Below are positions 42,330-51,992 of a stretch of 64,000 nt of DNA, piece after piece (within the stretch, counting starts at the first letter, position 1; the number at the start of each line of letters is the position of its first letter). The notes beneath the pieces were generated by a model. That model was not told where the DNA came from. It saw nothing but the letters and a program-made list of their open reading frames with translations, and searched no databases. The translations under genes and the position numbers were made by a program. Source of the stretch: Streptomyces tanashiensis (lineage in GTDB: Bacteria > Actinomycetota > Actinomycetes > Streptomycetales > Streptomycetaceae). The stretch lies in the NCBI RefSeq assembly GCF_014648895.1, contig NZ_BMRZ01000017.1:124001-188000 (forward strand), written 5' to 3'.

Positions 42330-43748
42330 TCACTGGTTGGCCAGGACCTGGTCGACCTGGGTCTCGGCGGTGGCGAGGAGCTTGTCGATGTCGGCGTCCT
42401 TGTTGGTGAGGAGGCCGGACATCACGTTGTCCAGGACCTTGTAGACCTCCTGGGCCTTCGGCGGCTCGGCCTTGCCGGCGACCGGGTTGTCCATGAAGGA
42501 CTTGAAGTTGGCGACGGGCATGGTCGCGTTCTGGGCGCGGTTGGCGTCGTCCGTCCTCTTGGAGGCGTTCAGCCAGAAGTTGGGCTGCGGGACGCCGACC
42601 GGGAGGCCGTCGGCCTTGGAGCGGGCCCAGTCGAACTGGCCCTTTCCGACGGTGAGGTTCTTGTAGTTGAGCCAGGCGACGGCGGCCTTGATCTTGTCGG
42701 GCGAGATGCCCTTCTTGACCATGTAGTTGTTGCCGCCGGCGAGGGTGTTCCGGCCGCCGGGTATCGGCCCCATGCCGAAGTTCTCGTACTTCGCGCCGAG
42801 CTGCTGGACCATGTACGCGATGTCGTCGGGGGCGGCGAGGAACATGCCGAGCTTGTCGGTGGCGATCTGCTTCTGGAGGTCGCCCCACTTGAGCAGCTGG
42901 GTCTTGCCCATGCTGTCGTCCTCCCAGCGCATGGCGTGGAGGTTCTTCGCGACCTGCTTGCCGAGCTCGTTGTTGAAGGCGGCCTTGGTGCCGCTCGCGT
43001 CGACGACGTCGCCGCCGAGGCTGTACATCTGGGCGGTGAAGTGCCAGCCGCCGGTGTTGCCGGCGCTGTACTCGCCGAAGCCGGAGATGCCGTTGCCGAG
43101 GCCCGCGATCTTCTTGGCGGCGGCCCGGACCTCCTCCCAGGTGCGCGGCGGGTTGTCGGGGTCGAGGCCGGCGTCCTTGAAGAGCTTGCGGTTGATGAGC
43201 AGGCCCATCGTGTAGTTGCTGGTGGGCAGGCCGTACAGCTTGCCGTCCTGCTTGAGGGAGCCGAGGACGTCGGGGTCGATGTCCTTGAGGAGCGGCACGC
43301 TCTTGTCGGTGACGTAGGCGCTGATGTCGGCGGCGCCGTCCTCGGAGAGGACCTGCGGCAGGTCGGTGAAGTACGTGTAGAAGACGTCCGGCTGCGACTT
43401 GGCCTTGAGCATCGCGGTGAAGCGCGGGGGCTCCAGGCACTGGCCGGGGGTGGAGCGGCCCTCGATGGTGACGTTCGGGTACGTCTTGTTGAACTCGGCG
43501 ACGTCCGCCTTCCATTCCTTGAGTTCGGCGGCCTTGGCGGCGGGCGGCATGCAGTCGATGGTGAGCGTGACCTTGGCCTTGGGGTCGAGCGGCGCGGAGG
43601 GGTCGGAGGACCCGCTCGCCCCGTCTCCGCCGGTGCCGTTGTCGCTGCTGCTGCTCGTGCCGCAGGCGGCGAGGGCGGTCAGCGTGAGGGCGGAGACGAG
43701 GGCGACTGCGGCGGGTCGGCGGGTTCGGCGGAGCCGGGCACTTCTCAT
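42330..43748 (-). CDS. sugar ABC transporter substrate-binding lipoprotein
   Basis: The 472-residue extracytoplasmic solute-binding protein has a lipoprotein signal with lipobox LAAC at about residue 30, a Ser/Gly-rich linker, and a family 1 binding domain (FNKTYPNVTIEG, PDVFYTYFTDLPQVL, LYGLPTSNYTMGLLINRKLFKDAGLDPDNPPRTWEEV). It captures the oligosaccharide made by secreted enzymes. GAAGGGGA precedes the ATG at 43748. It is the first gene of the operon leading to the permeases, GH13 and a GH87 enzyme. Confidence 0.94.
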   Translation of the reverse strand: MRSARLRRTRRPAAVALVSALTLTALAACGTSSSSDNGTGGDGASGSSDPSAPLDPKAKVTLTIDCMPPAAKAAELKEWKADVAEFNKTYPNVTIEGRSTPGQCLEPPRFTAMLKAKSQPDVFYTYFTDLPQVLSEDGAADISAYVTDKSVPLLKDIDPDVLGSLKQDGKLYGLPTSNYTMGLLINRKLFKDAGLDPDNPPRTWEEVRAAAKKIAGLGNGISGFGEYSAGNTGGWHFTAQMYSLGGDVVDASGTKAAFNNELGKQVAKNLHAMRWEDDSMGKTQLLKWGDLQKQIATDKLGMFLAAPDDIAYMVQQLGAKYENFGMGPIPGGRNTLAGGNNYMVKKGISPDKIKAAVAWLNYKNLTVGKGQFDWARSKADGLPVGVPQPNFWLNASKRTDDANRAQNATMPVANFKSFMDNPVAGKAEPPKAQEVYKVLDNVMSGLLTNKDADIDKLLATAETQVDQVLANQ

Positions 43749-43833
43749 GAGTGGTCCCCTTCGGGCGGCGTGGAGGTCACCCCAACTCGGATGCGTGGGT
43801 GGGGTGCGCACACTCAACCACCCCCAACAAGTG

Positions 43834-43890
43834 AACGCAAGATATCGCGCCGATTTCGTAAATGCTCGACATTGCAGCGCAACCTTGCAT
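43834..43890. promoter_or_regulatory. LacI-type operator candidates before the binding-protein operon
   Basis: AACGCAAG (43834-43841), the TTGC-N3-GCAA palindrome TTGCAGCGCAA (43872-43882) and CCTTGCAT (43883-43890) lie 85-145 bases before the binding-protein start. Related CTTGCG words lie before the lacI-like gene and the two large GH87 genes, so one regulator may read them all. The motif resembles the CTTGCA-type repeats known for MalR-like proteins of Streptomyces. Confidence 0.5.
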
Positions 43891-43895
43891 GAAGA

Positions 43896-43938
43896 CGAGG
43901 CCGGCGCAAACCACTCGAAGCGGCTCGCACCGGCCTCG
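43896..43938 (-). terminator. probable terminator after the large GH87 gene
   Basis: CGAGGCCGG (43896-43904) and CCGGCCTCG (43930-43938) form a 9-bp stem, 15 bases after the stop of the 1428-residue GH87 gene. The 25-base loop makes it weaker than the other terminators. Confidence 0.5.
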
Positions 43939-43952
43939 CCGGGGGGTGGGTG

Positions 43953-46900
43953 CTAGGGGTTGACGTCGATCCTGAAGGTGGAGGTGGTGTTGCGGATGTC
44001 CACGGCGTTTCCGCTCGTCCGCAGCCCGTTGAAGGTCACCTCGCCCACCGCCGGGCCCTGGCCCGACTCGGGCTGCTCGTTGGCCCACAGGCCGAAGCCG
44101 GACTTCGCGTCGAAGGCGTCACCGCTCTTGCGCGCCCCCGTGACGGAGATGTCGGTGAAGACGGTGTCCTTGATGGGGAACTGCGGCTGTCCGCCCACGT
44201 AGTTGGTCTGGAACATCACCCCGCTGTAGGTGGGGTCGACGATGTCGACGTGGTTGACCCGGATCCCCTGGAAGACCTTCGACGCGGAGAAGACCCAGAT
44301 GCCCGGGAAGGTCTGCGCGCCCCAGAAGTGCCCGCCGGCCCGCACGATCGAGATGTTCTCGAAGGTCGTCGGCCCGGTTCCGAATCCGTTCATCGGATAG
44401 CCGAAGTCCAGCGAGGAGATGGTGATCCCGGAGTAGACCAGGGTGTCGGCGATGTGGATGTTCCGGAAGGTGTTGTCGTACCCGCCGTAGACGGCCACGC
44501 CCGCCGCCCGCCAGGTGAGCGTGCTGGTCAGGTTCTCGTAGACGTTGTTCTTCATGTCCGCGCCGCCCGCGTCGATCGCCGAGAACAGCGCGAAGCTGTC
44601 GTCCCCGGTCGCCCGTGCGTCGTTGTTGGTCACCAGGTTGTCCGTCGACCCGTTGGTCATGTTGACGCCGTCGGCGAACAGGTTCCGGATCCGCGCGTTC
44701 TTGATCGTGATCCGGTCGGTGTTGGCACCCCAGTAGAGGCAGACGAAGTGCTCGTTCCAGATGTCGTCGATGACGATGTCCGACACGTTCGCGAAGTCGA
44801 AGACCTTGCCCGGGCCGTCGATCCGCGAGGTGTAGTTGCCGAAGTAGGCGAAGCCCTTGAAGAGCGAGCCCTTCGCCGCGGCCTCGGCCCGGAAGCCGAC
44901 GTCCGTGTTGTCCTGCGTCGACGGCGCGTGGAACCTCGTGTACCAGGGCCCGGCACCGATCACCTTCACGGCCTTGCCGTACACCTGGAACTTGCTCGAC
45001 GTCTGGTAGTCGCCCGGCGGCAGGTAGACGCCCACGAGGGCGCCCGTGGTGTCCATCCGGACCCGGTCGAGCGCGTTCTGCACGTCCTGGTGGGTGAAGC
45101 CCGACGGGACCGCGTACGCGGCCGGGTCGGGGTTCGCCACCGGCGCGACCTGCTCCAGGTTCACGAAGTCGATCGCGTACGTAGAGGTGTTCGCGGCGTC
45201 CTTCTGGAGCCGGATCCGGCTGCCGGCCGGCACGGTCTCGCCGAGCATGAGCTGCGCCTCGTCGTAGATGTGCCGCGGGCCGCCCGCGCCCGGGGAGTTG
45301 CCGGGTGCGGTCTCGGAGCCGTACAGCCACGCGTACTTCGAGGTGAGCGGCAGGGCCTTCTTGAAGACCCCGTCGACGTAGACGTCGATCGTCGAGTCGA
45401 TCCCGCCGCCGCCCGGTGCGTCCGGGATGGAGAAGCGGGTGACCAGGGTGTTGGTGGACGCCCGGGTGGTGAACTCGACGTACTCGCCGGTCGCGTCCAG
45501 GTTCACCGCCTTGCGGCCGGACGCCTCGCCCGCGATGTCGCCGACCGTGCGGTTGGGCCCGACGACGGTCGCGCCGCCGCCGGTGGTGCCGTCCTCCGCC
45601 TCGTACATGTCGTACGGCATGTTCGCGCCGCGCCCGACGAAGAGGGGCTGGGTGGCGGTGTTGTTCTGCCGCTTCACCGGCAGCTCGTTCGCGTCGTCGG
45701 CGAGGACCGTGCGGACGGTGTACGAGCCGTCGGCGGCCGTCCAGGGCCCCAGGCTCACCTCCGTCTGCGCCCCCGGTGCCAGCGCGCCGCTGTACGAGCC
45801 GCTGAGGGTCTTCACCGTGCCGCCCTGCTCGTTCAGCAGGGTGAGCGTCACCCCGTGGGATCCGGCGGCGGTGGCGACCGTGCCCTGGTTGCGGACCGAG
45901 GTCTTGAAGGTGACGCTGTCGCCCGCCGAGGGGCTGGAGGGCGAGGTGGTCACCGAGGCGACGGTCTGGTCGGAGCTGTCCACCGGCCGCACCACGAGCG
46001 CGGCGGGGCTGGTGTACGTGTTGTCGGTCTCGTTCTGCTCGACGACCTGGTCCGCCTCGTCGGCGACGGCGCTCAGTTCGTACGAGCCGGCGTCGCGGGC
46101 CCCGATCGAGGCGGTGACGGTGGTCTGGGCCCCCGCGGCGAGCGCGCCCACCGCGACCGTGGCGACCTCGGTGCCGCCCAGACGCACGGCGAGTGTGCTG
46201 GCCGGGGCGGCCGCGCTGCCGTCGTTGCGGACGGTGGCGCCGACCGTGATCGGGTCCGACTCGACGGGCGAGGCGGGCGAGACGGTCAGCCCGGTGACCC
46301 TCAGGTCCGGGTTGGGCGCCGGGACGCCGATCACCTGGAACTCGGCGATCTGGCCGGCCGGGGCCCCGGTGTTGGCGGTGATCCGGAGCTGCACGTCGGC
46401 GACCCGGGCCGTGAGCGGGATCGTCACCTGATTGCCGCTGCCGGGGTCGAAGGCGTAGCTCTTCGCCGCGACGAGGCTCGTGAGGCCGGTGGCGTCCTGG
46501 GCGCGGCCGAGGACCTCGATCGTCTGGGAGCGGGCGCCCCAGGCGGTGTCGGGGTTCAGCTTCAGGACGAGCCGGTCGAGGTCGGCGCCGGCGCCGAGCC
46601 TGACGGTGAGGGTGTTCGGGTAGCTGCCGCCCGCGCCCTCCCAGTAGGTCGCCGTGCTGTTGTCGTTGGCGTTGGCGGCGGCGAAGGTGTGGACCGTGGA
46701 GGAGGCGCTGATCGCCTTGCCGACGGCCAGGTTGGAGCCGGTGCCGCCCGTGCCGTTGCGGGTGACGCTGTTGCTCGCGCCGGACCGGTTGCCCGCCGCG
46801 TCCTTGGCCCGCACCTGGTAGGTGACGGTCGCGGAGGCCGGCTGGGTGTCGGTGTAGGTGGTGACGTTCCCGGCGACGCTGCCCCGCAGGACGTTGTCGG

Positions 46901-48239
46901 CGTACACGTCGTAGCCGGTGACGCCCGTGTTGTCGGCGGACGCCGTCCAGGTCAGGCGGATCTGGCCGGAGGCGGGCTCGGTGTAGGCCAGGTTCGCCGG
47001 GGCCGTCGGCGCCTGGGTGTCGCCGGCGTCGCCGATCCGGGTGACGGTGTTGGAGTCTCCGGACTGGTTGCCGGCGGCGTCCTTCGCCCTGATCCGGTAG
47101 GACACCGTCTGGTTCGCCGGACGGGAGTCGGTGAACGTGGTGACGTTCCCTGCGACGCTGGTCAGCAGGGCGCCGTTGGCGTAGACGTCGTATCCGGTGA
47201 CGGCGGTGTCGTCGGTGGCCGCGTTCCAGGTCAGGCGGATCTGGCCCGAGGCGGGCTCGGTGTAGGCCAGGTTCGCGGGGGCGCTCGGCGCCTGGGTGTC
47301 CCCGCTCGTCGGCCCGTAGACCTCCAGCTCGGAGAACTGGGCGGCGTTCTGCACGGTGTTGGCGGTGACGAGGACGCGGACGTACCGGGTGGTGGTGGTA
47401 CCGAAGGTGACCGTCGCGCTGCGCCCGCTCGCCGCGTCGAAGGCGTACGCCTGGGCGGCGGTCAGATCGGTGAAGGAGGTGCCGTCGGTGCTGCCCTGGA
47501 TCTTCAGGGTCTGGCTGCGGCTCCCCCAGCCGTCCGGGAGCCGCAGGACGACGCGGTCGACGCGGAGGGCGGCGCCCAGGTCGGCCTGGAGCCACTGCGG
47601 GAAGGCGCCGCCGGTGCTCTCCCAGTAGGTGGCGCGGTTGCCGTCGTTGGCGTTGGCCGCCGTGTAGGTCTGGGTGCTGCTGCTGGCGGAGAGCGTCCTG
47701 CCGGCGGCGAGGTTCGGGGAGGTGCCGTCGGCGCCGTGCACCTCCAGTTCGGAGAGCTGGGCGGCGGTCCAGCCGGTGTTGGCGGTGAAGTCGACCCGTA
47801 CGAAACGGGCCTGGGCCGCCGGGAAGGCGATGGTGACGGTGTTCCCGGCGCCCGGGGTGAAGGCGTAGGTCGCCGAGGACTTCAGTGTGGTGAAGGCGGT
47901 GCCGTCGGCGCTGCCCTGCACGGAGAGCGTCTGGTTGCGGCTCTCCCAGCCGGCCGGGAGCCTGAGCACCACCTCGTCGACGCGGGTGGCGGTGCCCAGG
48001 TCGGCCTGCACCCACTGCGGGAGGGCGGAGCCGGAGCTCTGCCAGTACGTGCCCTGGTTGCCGTCGGTGATGTTCGCGGCGCCGTACTCGGCGTGTGCGC
48101 TGCTCGCCGCGGCGGCGTCGCCCAGGGCGAGGTTCGGGCCGCCCGCCGCGTGGGCGGTCGTCAGGGGACCGCCCAGCGCCAGGAGGCTCGTCGCGATCGC
48201 GGCACTCAGGCACCGTGATCTCCAGTTGCGGATCCTCAT
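43953..48239 (-). CDS. large multidomain GH87-like alpha-1,3-glucanase
   Basis: The 1428-residue secreted protein holds: signal peptide (1-32); two F5/8 type C modules (about 35-170 and 175-310); two tandem fibronectin type III domains (313-405 and 406-496); a third F5/8 type C module (about 500-640); two CARDB-like domains (645-755, 760-870); the CBM-like sandwich shared with its paralogues (875-1035); and a parallel beta-helix (1040-1428). Asp near 1190 (FADGVN) and the GDD pair at 1213-1214 match the GH87 catalytic pattern. It would bind and cut insoluble alpha-1,3-glucan. GAGGAG lies very close to the ATG. The gene stands alone between terminators. Confidence 0.85.
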   Translation of the reverse strand: MRIRNWRSRCLSAAIATSLLALGGPLTTAHAAGGPNLALGDAAAASSAHAEYGAANITDGNQGTYWQSSGSALPQWVQADLGTATRVDEVVLRLPAGWESRNQTLSVQGSADGTAFTTLKSSATYAFTPGAGNTVTIAFPAAQARFVRVDFTANTGWTAAQLSELEVHGADGTSPNLAAGRTLSASSSTQTYTAANANDGNRATYWESTGGAFPQWLQADLGAALRVDRVVLRLPDGWGSRSQTLKIQGSTDGTSFTDLTAAQAYAFDAASGRSATVTFGTTTTRYVRVLVTANTVQNAAQFSELEVYGPTSGDTQAPSAPANLAYTEPASGQIRLTWNAATDDTAVTGYDVYANGALLTSVAGNVTTFTDSRPANQTVSYRIRAKDAAGNQSGDSNTVTRIGDAGDTQAPTAPANLAYTEPASGQIRLTWTASADNTGVTGYDVYADNVLRGSVAGNVTTYTDTQPASATVTYQVRAKDAAGNRSGASNSVTRNGTGGTGSNLAVGKAISASSTVHTFAAANANDNSTATYWEGAGGSYPNTLTVRLGAGADLDRLVLKLNPDTAWGARSQTIEVLGRAQDATGLTSLVAAKSYAFDPGSGNQVTIPLTARVADVQLRITANTGAPAGQIAEFQVIGVPAPNPDLRVTGLTVSPASPVESDPITVGATVRNDGSAAAPASTLAVRLGGTEVATVAVGALAAGAQTTVTASIGARDAGSYELSAVADEADQVVEQNETDNTYTSPAALVVRPVDSSDQTVASVTTSPSSPSAGDSVTFKTSVRNQGTVATAAGSHGVTLTLLNEQGGTVKTLSGSYSGALAPGAQTEVSLGPWTAADGSYTVRTVLADDANELPVKRQNNTATQPLFVGRGANMPYDMYEAEDGTTGGGATVVGPNRTVGDIAGEASGRKAVNLDATGEYVEFTTRASTNTLVTRFSIPDAPGGGGIDSTIDVYVDGVFKKALPLTSKYAWLYGSETAPGNSPGAGGPRHIYDEAQLMLGETVPAGSRIRLQKDAANTSTYAIDFVNLEQVAPVANPDPAAYAVPSGFTHQDVQNALDRVRMDTTGALVGVYLPPGDYQTSSKFQVYGKAVKVIGAGPWYTRFHAPSTQDNTDVGFRAEAAAKGSLFKGFAYFGNYTSRIDGPGKVFDFANVSDIVIDDIWNEHFVCLYWGANTDRITIKNARIRNLFADGVNMTNGSTDNLVTNNDARATGDDSFALFSAIDAGGADMKNNVYENLTSTLTWRAAGVAVYGGYDNTFRNIHIADTLVYSGITISSLDFGYPMNGFGTGPTTFENISIVRAGGHFWGAQTFPGIWVFSASKVFQGIRVNHVDIVDPTYSGVMFQTNYVGGQPQFPIKDTVFTDISVTGARKSGDAFDAKSGFGLWANEQPESGQGPAVGEVTFNGLRTSGNAVDIRNTTSTFRIDVNP
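46746..47303 (-). repeat. tandem 279-bp repeat coding for two fibronectin type III domains
   Basis: Two adjacent units of 93 codons inside the large GH87 gene are very similar. Both begin GDTQAP(S/T)APANLAYTEPASG and contain RAKDAAGN. The shared stretch GTGTAGGCCAGGTTCGC recurs exactly 279 bases apart at 46981 and 47260. The likeness points to a recent in-frame duplication. Confidence 0.85.
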
Positions 48240-48262
48240 CGCTCCTCGGTTCTCGTTCGGGG

Positions 48263-48301
48263 TTGCGTCCAGAATTCGCGCCGGAATGTCGATTCCTTGC
48301 G
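48263..48301. promoter_or_regulatory. TTGCGT and CTTGCG words before the large GH87 gene
   Basis: TTGCGT at 48263-48268 and CTTGCG at 48296-48301 lie 25-60 bases before the start of the 1428-residue protein. They match the words seen upstream of the LacI gene and the binding-protein operon. Two short words alone are weak evidence. Confidence 0.35.
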
Positions 48302-48400
48302 CGGGACGCTCAGAGAGTTCCAGAGGATCGTGGGGTCGTCTACCGCTGCGGCAGGGCGAGTTGAGAAGGCGTCAGAAGCCGTGCCCGGGCATGCCGAAGC

Positions 48401-48425
48401 GGCGGTCCGCCCGTGGCGGACCGCC
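48401..48425 (-). terminator. terminator after the second large GH87 gene
   Basis: GGCGGTCCGCC (48401-48411) and GGCGGACCGCC (48415-48425) pair perfectly around a CGT loop, with one more C-G pair outside. It lies 16 bases past the stop of the gene ending at 48442. Confidence 0.85.
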
Positions 48426-48441
48426 GTTCCCGGGGCCCGGA

Positions 48442-51400
48442 TCAGCCGCGGTTCACCACGAACTGCGAGCCGGGTTCGACGAGGACGTCGCCCTCCGCCG
48501 TGTTCGCGAAGGTCACCCCCGTCAGGGTGGCGCTGCCGCGCGCCCCGCTCATGGCGAGGAGCCCGGAGCCGTTGACCGTGCCGTCGACGCGGACGTTGCT
48601 GATCTTCACGTCGGGCATGGCCCCGCCGCCCGTCTTGAACTGGATCCCGTCGTACGTCGAGTCGAGGATCTCGGTGTCCCGGATGGTGACGCCCGGGATG
48701 TCCTGCCCCTGCGCGAAGAGCGTGATGGCGCCGAACTCCTGGTCCTCGTTCCAGAAGGCACCGCCCGTGCGGTACAGGGCGTTGCCGGCGATGAGGGTCT
48801 GCCCGGAGAAGGGCAGCGGGTCGTGGTCGGTGGCCAGCATGATCCCCGGGTAGTTCATGGTGTCGGCGACCACGTTGTTCTCGATGGTGTTGCCGTATCC
48901 GCCGTAGACGGCGATGCCGTTGGCCCGCCAGGGCAGCTGGATCGTGTTGTTGCGGAAGTGGTTGTCGTGGCCGACGTCCACCGAGGTGTCCTTGACGTAC
49001 TTGCTGGCCCAGACGGCCAGGGCGTCGTCGCCGGTGTTGCGGAAGGAGGAGTTGTAGACGGTGGAGTTCCGGGTGCCGTTGGCGAAGTTGATGCCGTCGG
49101 CGTAGGTGTTGCGGATCCGCATGCCGCTGAACTCCAGGCCGTCGCCCGGCCCCCACAGCTCGGGGAGGTTGGAGTAGTCGCGGCCGACCCAGACGCCGAC
49201 GTTGGCGTGCTCGATCCAGACGTTGCTGATCTTCGTGCCCTTGCCGAAGCGGCCGTTGAGCCCGACACCGCCCTCGGCGTTGCCGTCGCCGCCCCGGATG
49301 GTGCCGGAGCCGAAGATGGCGAGGTCCGAGATCTGGGTGTTGGCGTCGATGTCGAAGCCGAAGTTGCCCTCGTGCGGGTGGTTGATGCCGCCCGCCTGGT
49401 GCGGCGGGGTCAGCGTGTAGAGCTGGGAGTGCCACATGCCGGCGCCGCGGATGGTGACGTCCCGGATGCCGACCTGGTTGTACTGCCCCCGGTTCAGCGG
49501 GTCGTCCGTGAGGATCTTCTGCTCCTGCCGCCACTGTCCGGCAGGGATCCAGACGCAGCCGATCTCGCCCTTCTGGTCGGCGGTGACGGCCCGCTGGAGG
49601 GCGTCGGTGTCGTCGATGCCGTCGTTGGGCACGGCCCCGTACTCGGTGATGGAGACACAGCCGGCGGGCTGCTGTGCGGCCGGGGCCACCTGCTCCAGAT
49701 CGATCAGGTCGAGCACGTAGAAGGAGGCCCGGTCGTCGCTGTCGCGCTGGAGCCGGAAGCGGGTGCCCGGCGGGTAGGACTGGGTGAGCAGCGTGTGCGA
49801 CTCGTCGAAGAGGCGGCGGGCGTCGCCGCCGGGCCTGTTGGTCAGCCCCTCCGGGTCGTCGGTGGTGCCGTACAGCCAGCTGTGCTTGGACGAGAGGGTC
49901 AGCTTCCGGACGAAGACGTCGTTCGCGTAGAGGCTGAGGGTCGCCTCCTGGCCGCCGCCCGCCGCCGCGTCCGGGATCGAGTTGCGGACGGTGAGGGCGT
50001 TCGCCTGGTTCACCGAGGTGAACTCGACGTACTGCCCGCTCGCGTCGAGCCGGACGGAGCGGCGGCCCGAGGACTCGGTGGCGAAGTTGGTGTGCCCGAA
50101 GGTGCGCAGGCGGTCGGCGGTGAGCAGGGTGCCCTGGTAGCGGGCGTCCTCGGCCTCGTACTCGGTGTACGGGACGGCGGCGCCGCGCCCGACGACCATC
50201 GAGCGACTGAAGACGTTGTTGCTCTCGTCGGTCTCGGCGAGGGTGCCGGTGGCGTCGGCGGTGGCGGTCAGGGTGACGCCGCCGCCGGTGGCGGTCCAGG
50301 TGCCGGAGACCGCGACGGTCACGGTCTGTCCCGCGCCGACGGCGCCGGTCGTGCCGTTGAGGGTGGTGGTGCCGGCGGTGAGCCGGGTGACGGTGCCGGC
50401 CGGTACGGCGGTGGTGCCGCGGTTGTGGACGGCGACGGTGAAGGAGACGGGTGCGCCGACGGCCGGGGCCGAGGGGTTGGCGGTGATGCCGGTGACCATG
50501 AGGTCGGGACCGGGGCTCTGGCCGACGGTCAGCTTCGAGGCGGCGGTCCGGCTGTTGTTGGAGTCGTCGAGCTCCGCGACCGCGTCGGCCGGGTCGGCGA
50601 CGGCGGAGACGGTGTACGCGCCGACGGAGCGGCGCCCGACGGGGACGGCGACGGTCGCGGAGGCCCCGGCCGGGAGGGAGGCGACCTGGGCGGTGCCGGC
50701 GACGGCGCCCTCGACGCTGACGTTCAGCGTGGAGGCGGGGGCCGTCGCGGTGCCGGCGTTGCGGACGGTGGCCTGGACGGTGACCGCGTCGGCCTCGCTG
50801 GGGGCGGCGGGGGTCCAGGTGAGGTCGGTGACGACGAGGTCGGGGGCGGGGGCGGCGGTGCCGAGGACCTGGAGCTCGGCGACCTGGGCGCCCGGGGCGC
50901 CGGTGTTGGAGTGGAAGGTGAGGCGGATGTCGGCGAAGCGGCCGGTGACCGGGACGGTCACGGTGTTCTGCCCCGACGAGGGGCTGAAGGCGTGGTCGGT
51001 CCGCGGCTTGAGGGTGGTGAAGGCCGTGGCTCCGGCGGCGCGGCCCAGGATCTCGAACGACTGGGTGCGCGGCCCCCACGCCTGGTCGGGGTTGAGCTTG
51101 ACGACGACGCCCTGGACGTCGGCGTCCGCGCCGAGCTTCACGGTGAGGCTCGCGGGGAAGCCGGCCGACTCCCAGTAGGTGCCGGTGGAGTCGTCGTTGG
51201 CGTTGACGGCCTGGTAGTTCTGGGTGACCGAGGTCGCCTCGATCGCCTTGCCCCGGGCGAGGTTGGTGCCGTCGGCCGGCGGCTCGACGGTGCCCGGCTC
51301 GCCGTAGACCTCCACGGCGGAGAGCTGGGCCGCGTTCCAGCCGGTGTTGGCGGTGATCTGGACGCGTACGTACCGGACCTGACTGCCGTTCAGGGTGAGG

Positions 51401-51801
51401 CCGACCGCGTTCACGGCGGCCGGGTCGAAGCGGCGGGCCTGGGCGCCGGCCAGGGTGGTGAAGGCACTGCCGTCGGTGGAGCCGAGGACGGCGAGGTTCT
51501 GGTCGCGGGCCTCCCAGCCGGAGGGCAGCTTGAGGACGACGCGGTCGACGCGGACGGCCGCGCCGAGGTCGACCTGTGCCCACTGCGGGAAGGCACCGGC
51601 CGGCCCCTCCCAGTAGCTGGCCTGGCTGCCGTCGGTCAGGTTGCCCGCCGGGTAGCCGCCGAGGGCGCCGGAGGCCGTGACCGGTCTGCCGAGCGCGAGA
51701 TCGGTGTCCGCCGTCGTGGCGGCGTTCGCGGGGACGGGCAGCAGCCCGAGGGCGACCAGGGCCGCGATCAGCAGCCCCATCGCCAATCGTCGTCCGTACA
51801 C
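48442..51801 (-). CDS. multidomain GH87-like alpha-1,3-glucanase
   Basis: From the GTG at 51801 the secreted protein has 1119 residues; an in-frame TTG at 51834 gives 1130. Neither has a clear ribosome site. After the signal peptide come two F5/8 type C modules (about 30-170, 175-320), two CARDB-like domains (325-430, 435-540), the CBM-like sandwich (545-710) and a parallel beta-helix (720-1119). YADGIN (Asp near 902) followed by GDD (925, 926) repeats the GH87 spacing of 23. It lacks the fibronectin domains and third discoidin module of its neighbour. The beta-helix also holds a pectate-lyase-like ITEYGAVPNDGIDDTDALQ start. Confidence 0.84.
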   Translation of the reverse strand: MYGRRLAMGLLIAALVALGLLPVPANAATTADTDLALGRPVTASGALGGYPAGNLTDGSQASYWEGPAGAFPQWAQVDLGAAVRVDRVVLKLPSGWEARDQNLAVLGSTDGSAFTTLAGAQARRFDPAAVNAVGLTLNGSQVRYVRVQITANTGWNAAQLSAVEVYGEPGTVEPPADGTNLARGKAIEATSVTQNYQAVNANDDSTGTYWESAGFPASLTVKLGADADVQGVVVKLNPDQAWGPRTQSFEILGRAAGATAFTTLKPRTDHAFSPSSGQNTVTVPVTGRFADIRLTFHSNTGAPGAQVAELQVLGTAAPAPDLVVTDLTWTPAAPSEADAVTVQATVRNAGTATAPASTLNVSVEGAVAGTAQVASLPAGASATVAVPVGRRSVGAYTVSAVADPADAVAELDDSNNSRTAASKLTVGQSPGPDLMVTGITANPSAPAVGAPVSFTVAVHNRGTTAVPAGTVTRLTAGTTTLNGTTGAVGAGQTVTVAVSGTWTATGGGVTLTATADATGTLAETDESNNVFSRSMVVGRGAAVPYTEYEAEDARYQGTLLTADRLRTFGHTNFATESSGRRSVRLDASGQYVEFTSVNQANALTVRNSIPDAAAGGGQEATLSLYANDVFVRKLTLSSKHSWLYGTTDDPEGLTNRPGGDARRLFDESHTLLTQSYPPGTRFRLQRDSDDRASFYVLDLIDLEQVAPAAQQPAGCVSITEYGAVPNDGIDDTDALQRAVTADQKGEIGCVWIPAGQWRQEQKILTDDPLNRGQYNQVGIRDVTIRGAGMWHSQLYTLTPPHQAGGINHPHEGNFGFDIDANTQISDLAIFGSGTIRGGDGNAEGGVGLNGRFGKGTKISNVWIEHANVGVWVGRDYSNLPELWGPGDGLEFSGMRIRNTYADGINFANGTRNSTVYNSSFRNTGDDALAVWASKYVKDTSVDVGHDNHFRNNTIQLPWRANGIAVYGGYGNTIENNVVADTMNYPGIMLATDHDPLPFSGQTLIAGNALYRTGGAFWNEDQEFGAITLFAQGQDIPGVTIRDTEILDSTYDGIQFKTGGGAMPDVKISNVRVDGTVNGSGLLAMSGARGSATLTGVTFANTAEGDVLVEPGSQFVVNRG

Positions 51802-51807
51802 AGTGAC

Positions 51808-51844
51808 TCGCAATCTTTTGAGTGAAACAGTCAATGTTTTGCGA
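51808..51844. promoter_or_regulatory. TCGCAA / TTGCGA inverted repeat before the GH87 gene
   Basis: TCGCAA (51808-51813) and TTGCGA (51839-51844) are inverted and about three helical turns apart, directly upstream of the GTG at 51801. They fit the recurring word of this locus and may be LacI-type half-sites. Confidence 0.4.
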
Positions 51845-51906
51845 TTACTGGGGGCACAGATTTCTACTGGATGACGACCCTGTCAACGGAACGGACAGGG
51901 AAATGA

Positions 51907-51959
51907 CAAAGGCACCGCTTCCGGAGCCGTCCGAACGACGACAGGAAACGGTGCCTTTG
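51907..51959 (-). terminator. probable terminator after the LacI gene
   Basis: CAAAGGCACCG (51907-51917) and CGGTGCCTTTG (51949-51959) form a perfect 11-bp stem with a 31-base loop, 34 bases past the LacI stop. A possible inner extension pairs CTTCC with GGAAA imperfectly. Confidence 0.6.
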
Positions 51960-51992
51960 AGGAGGAAGCGGTACGGCGCTCCCGCCGGGGCG

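Noticed and set aside
43950..48218. 1422-codon forward open frame opposite the large GH87 gene
   Set aside because: The reverse frame encodes signal peptide, discoidin, fibronectin and beta-helix domains. The forward frame is a Val/Arg/Gly/Asp-rich shadow.
47887..51825. 1312-codon forward open frame across the second multidomain GH87 gene
   Set aside because: Same reason: no recognisable domain, while the reverse strand has a complete secreted enzyme.
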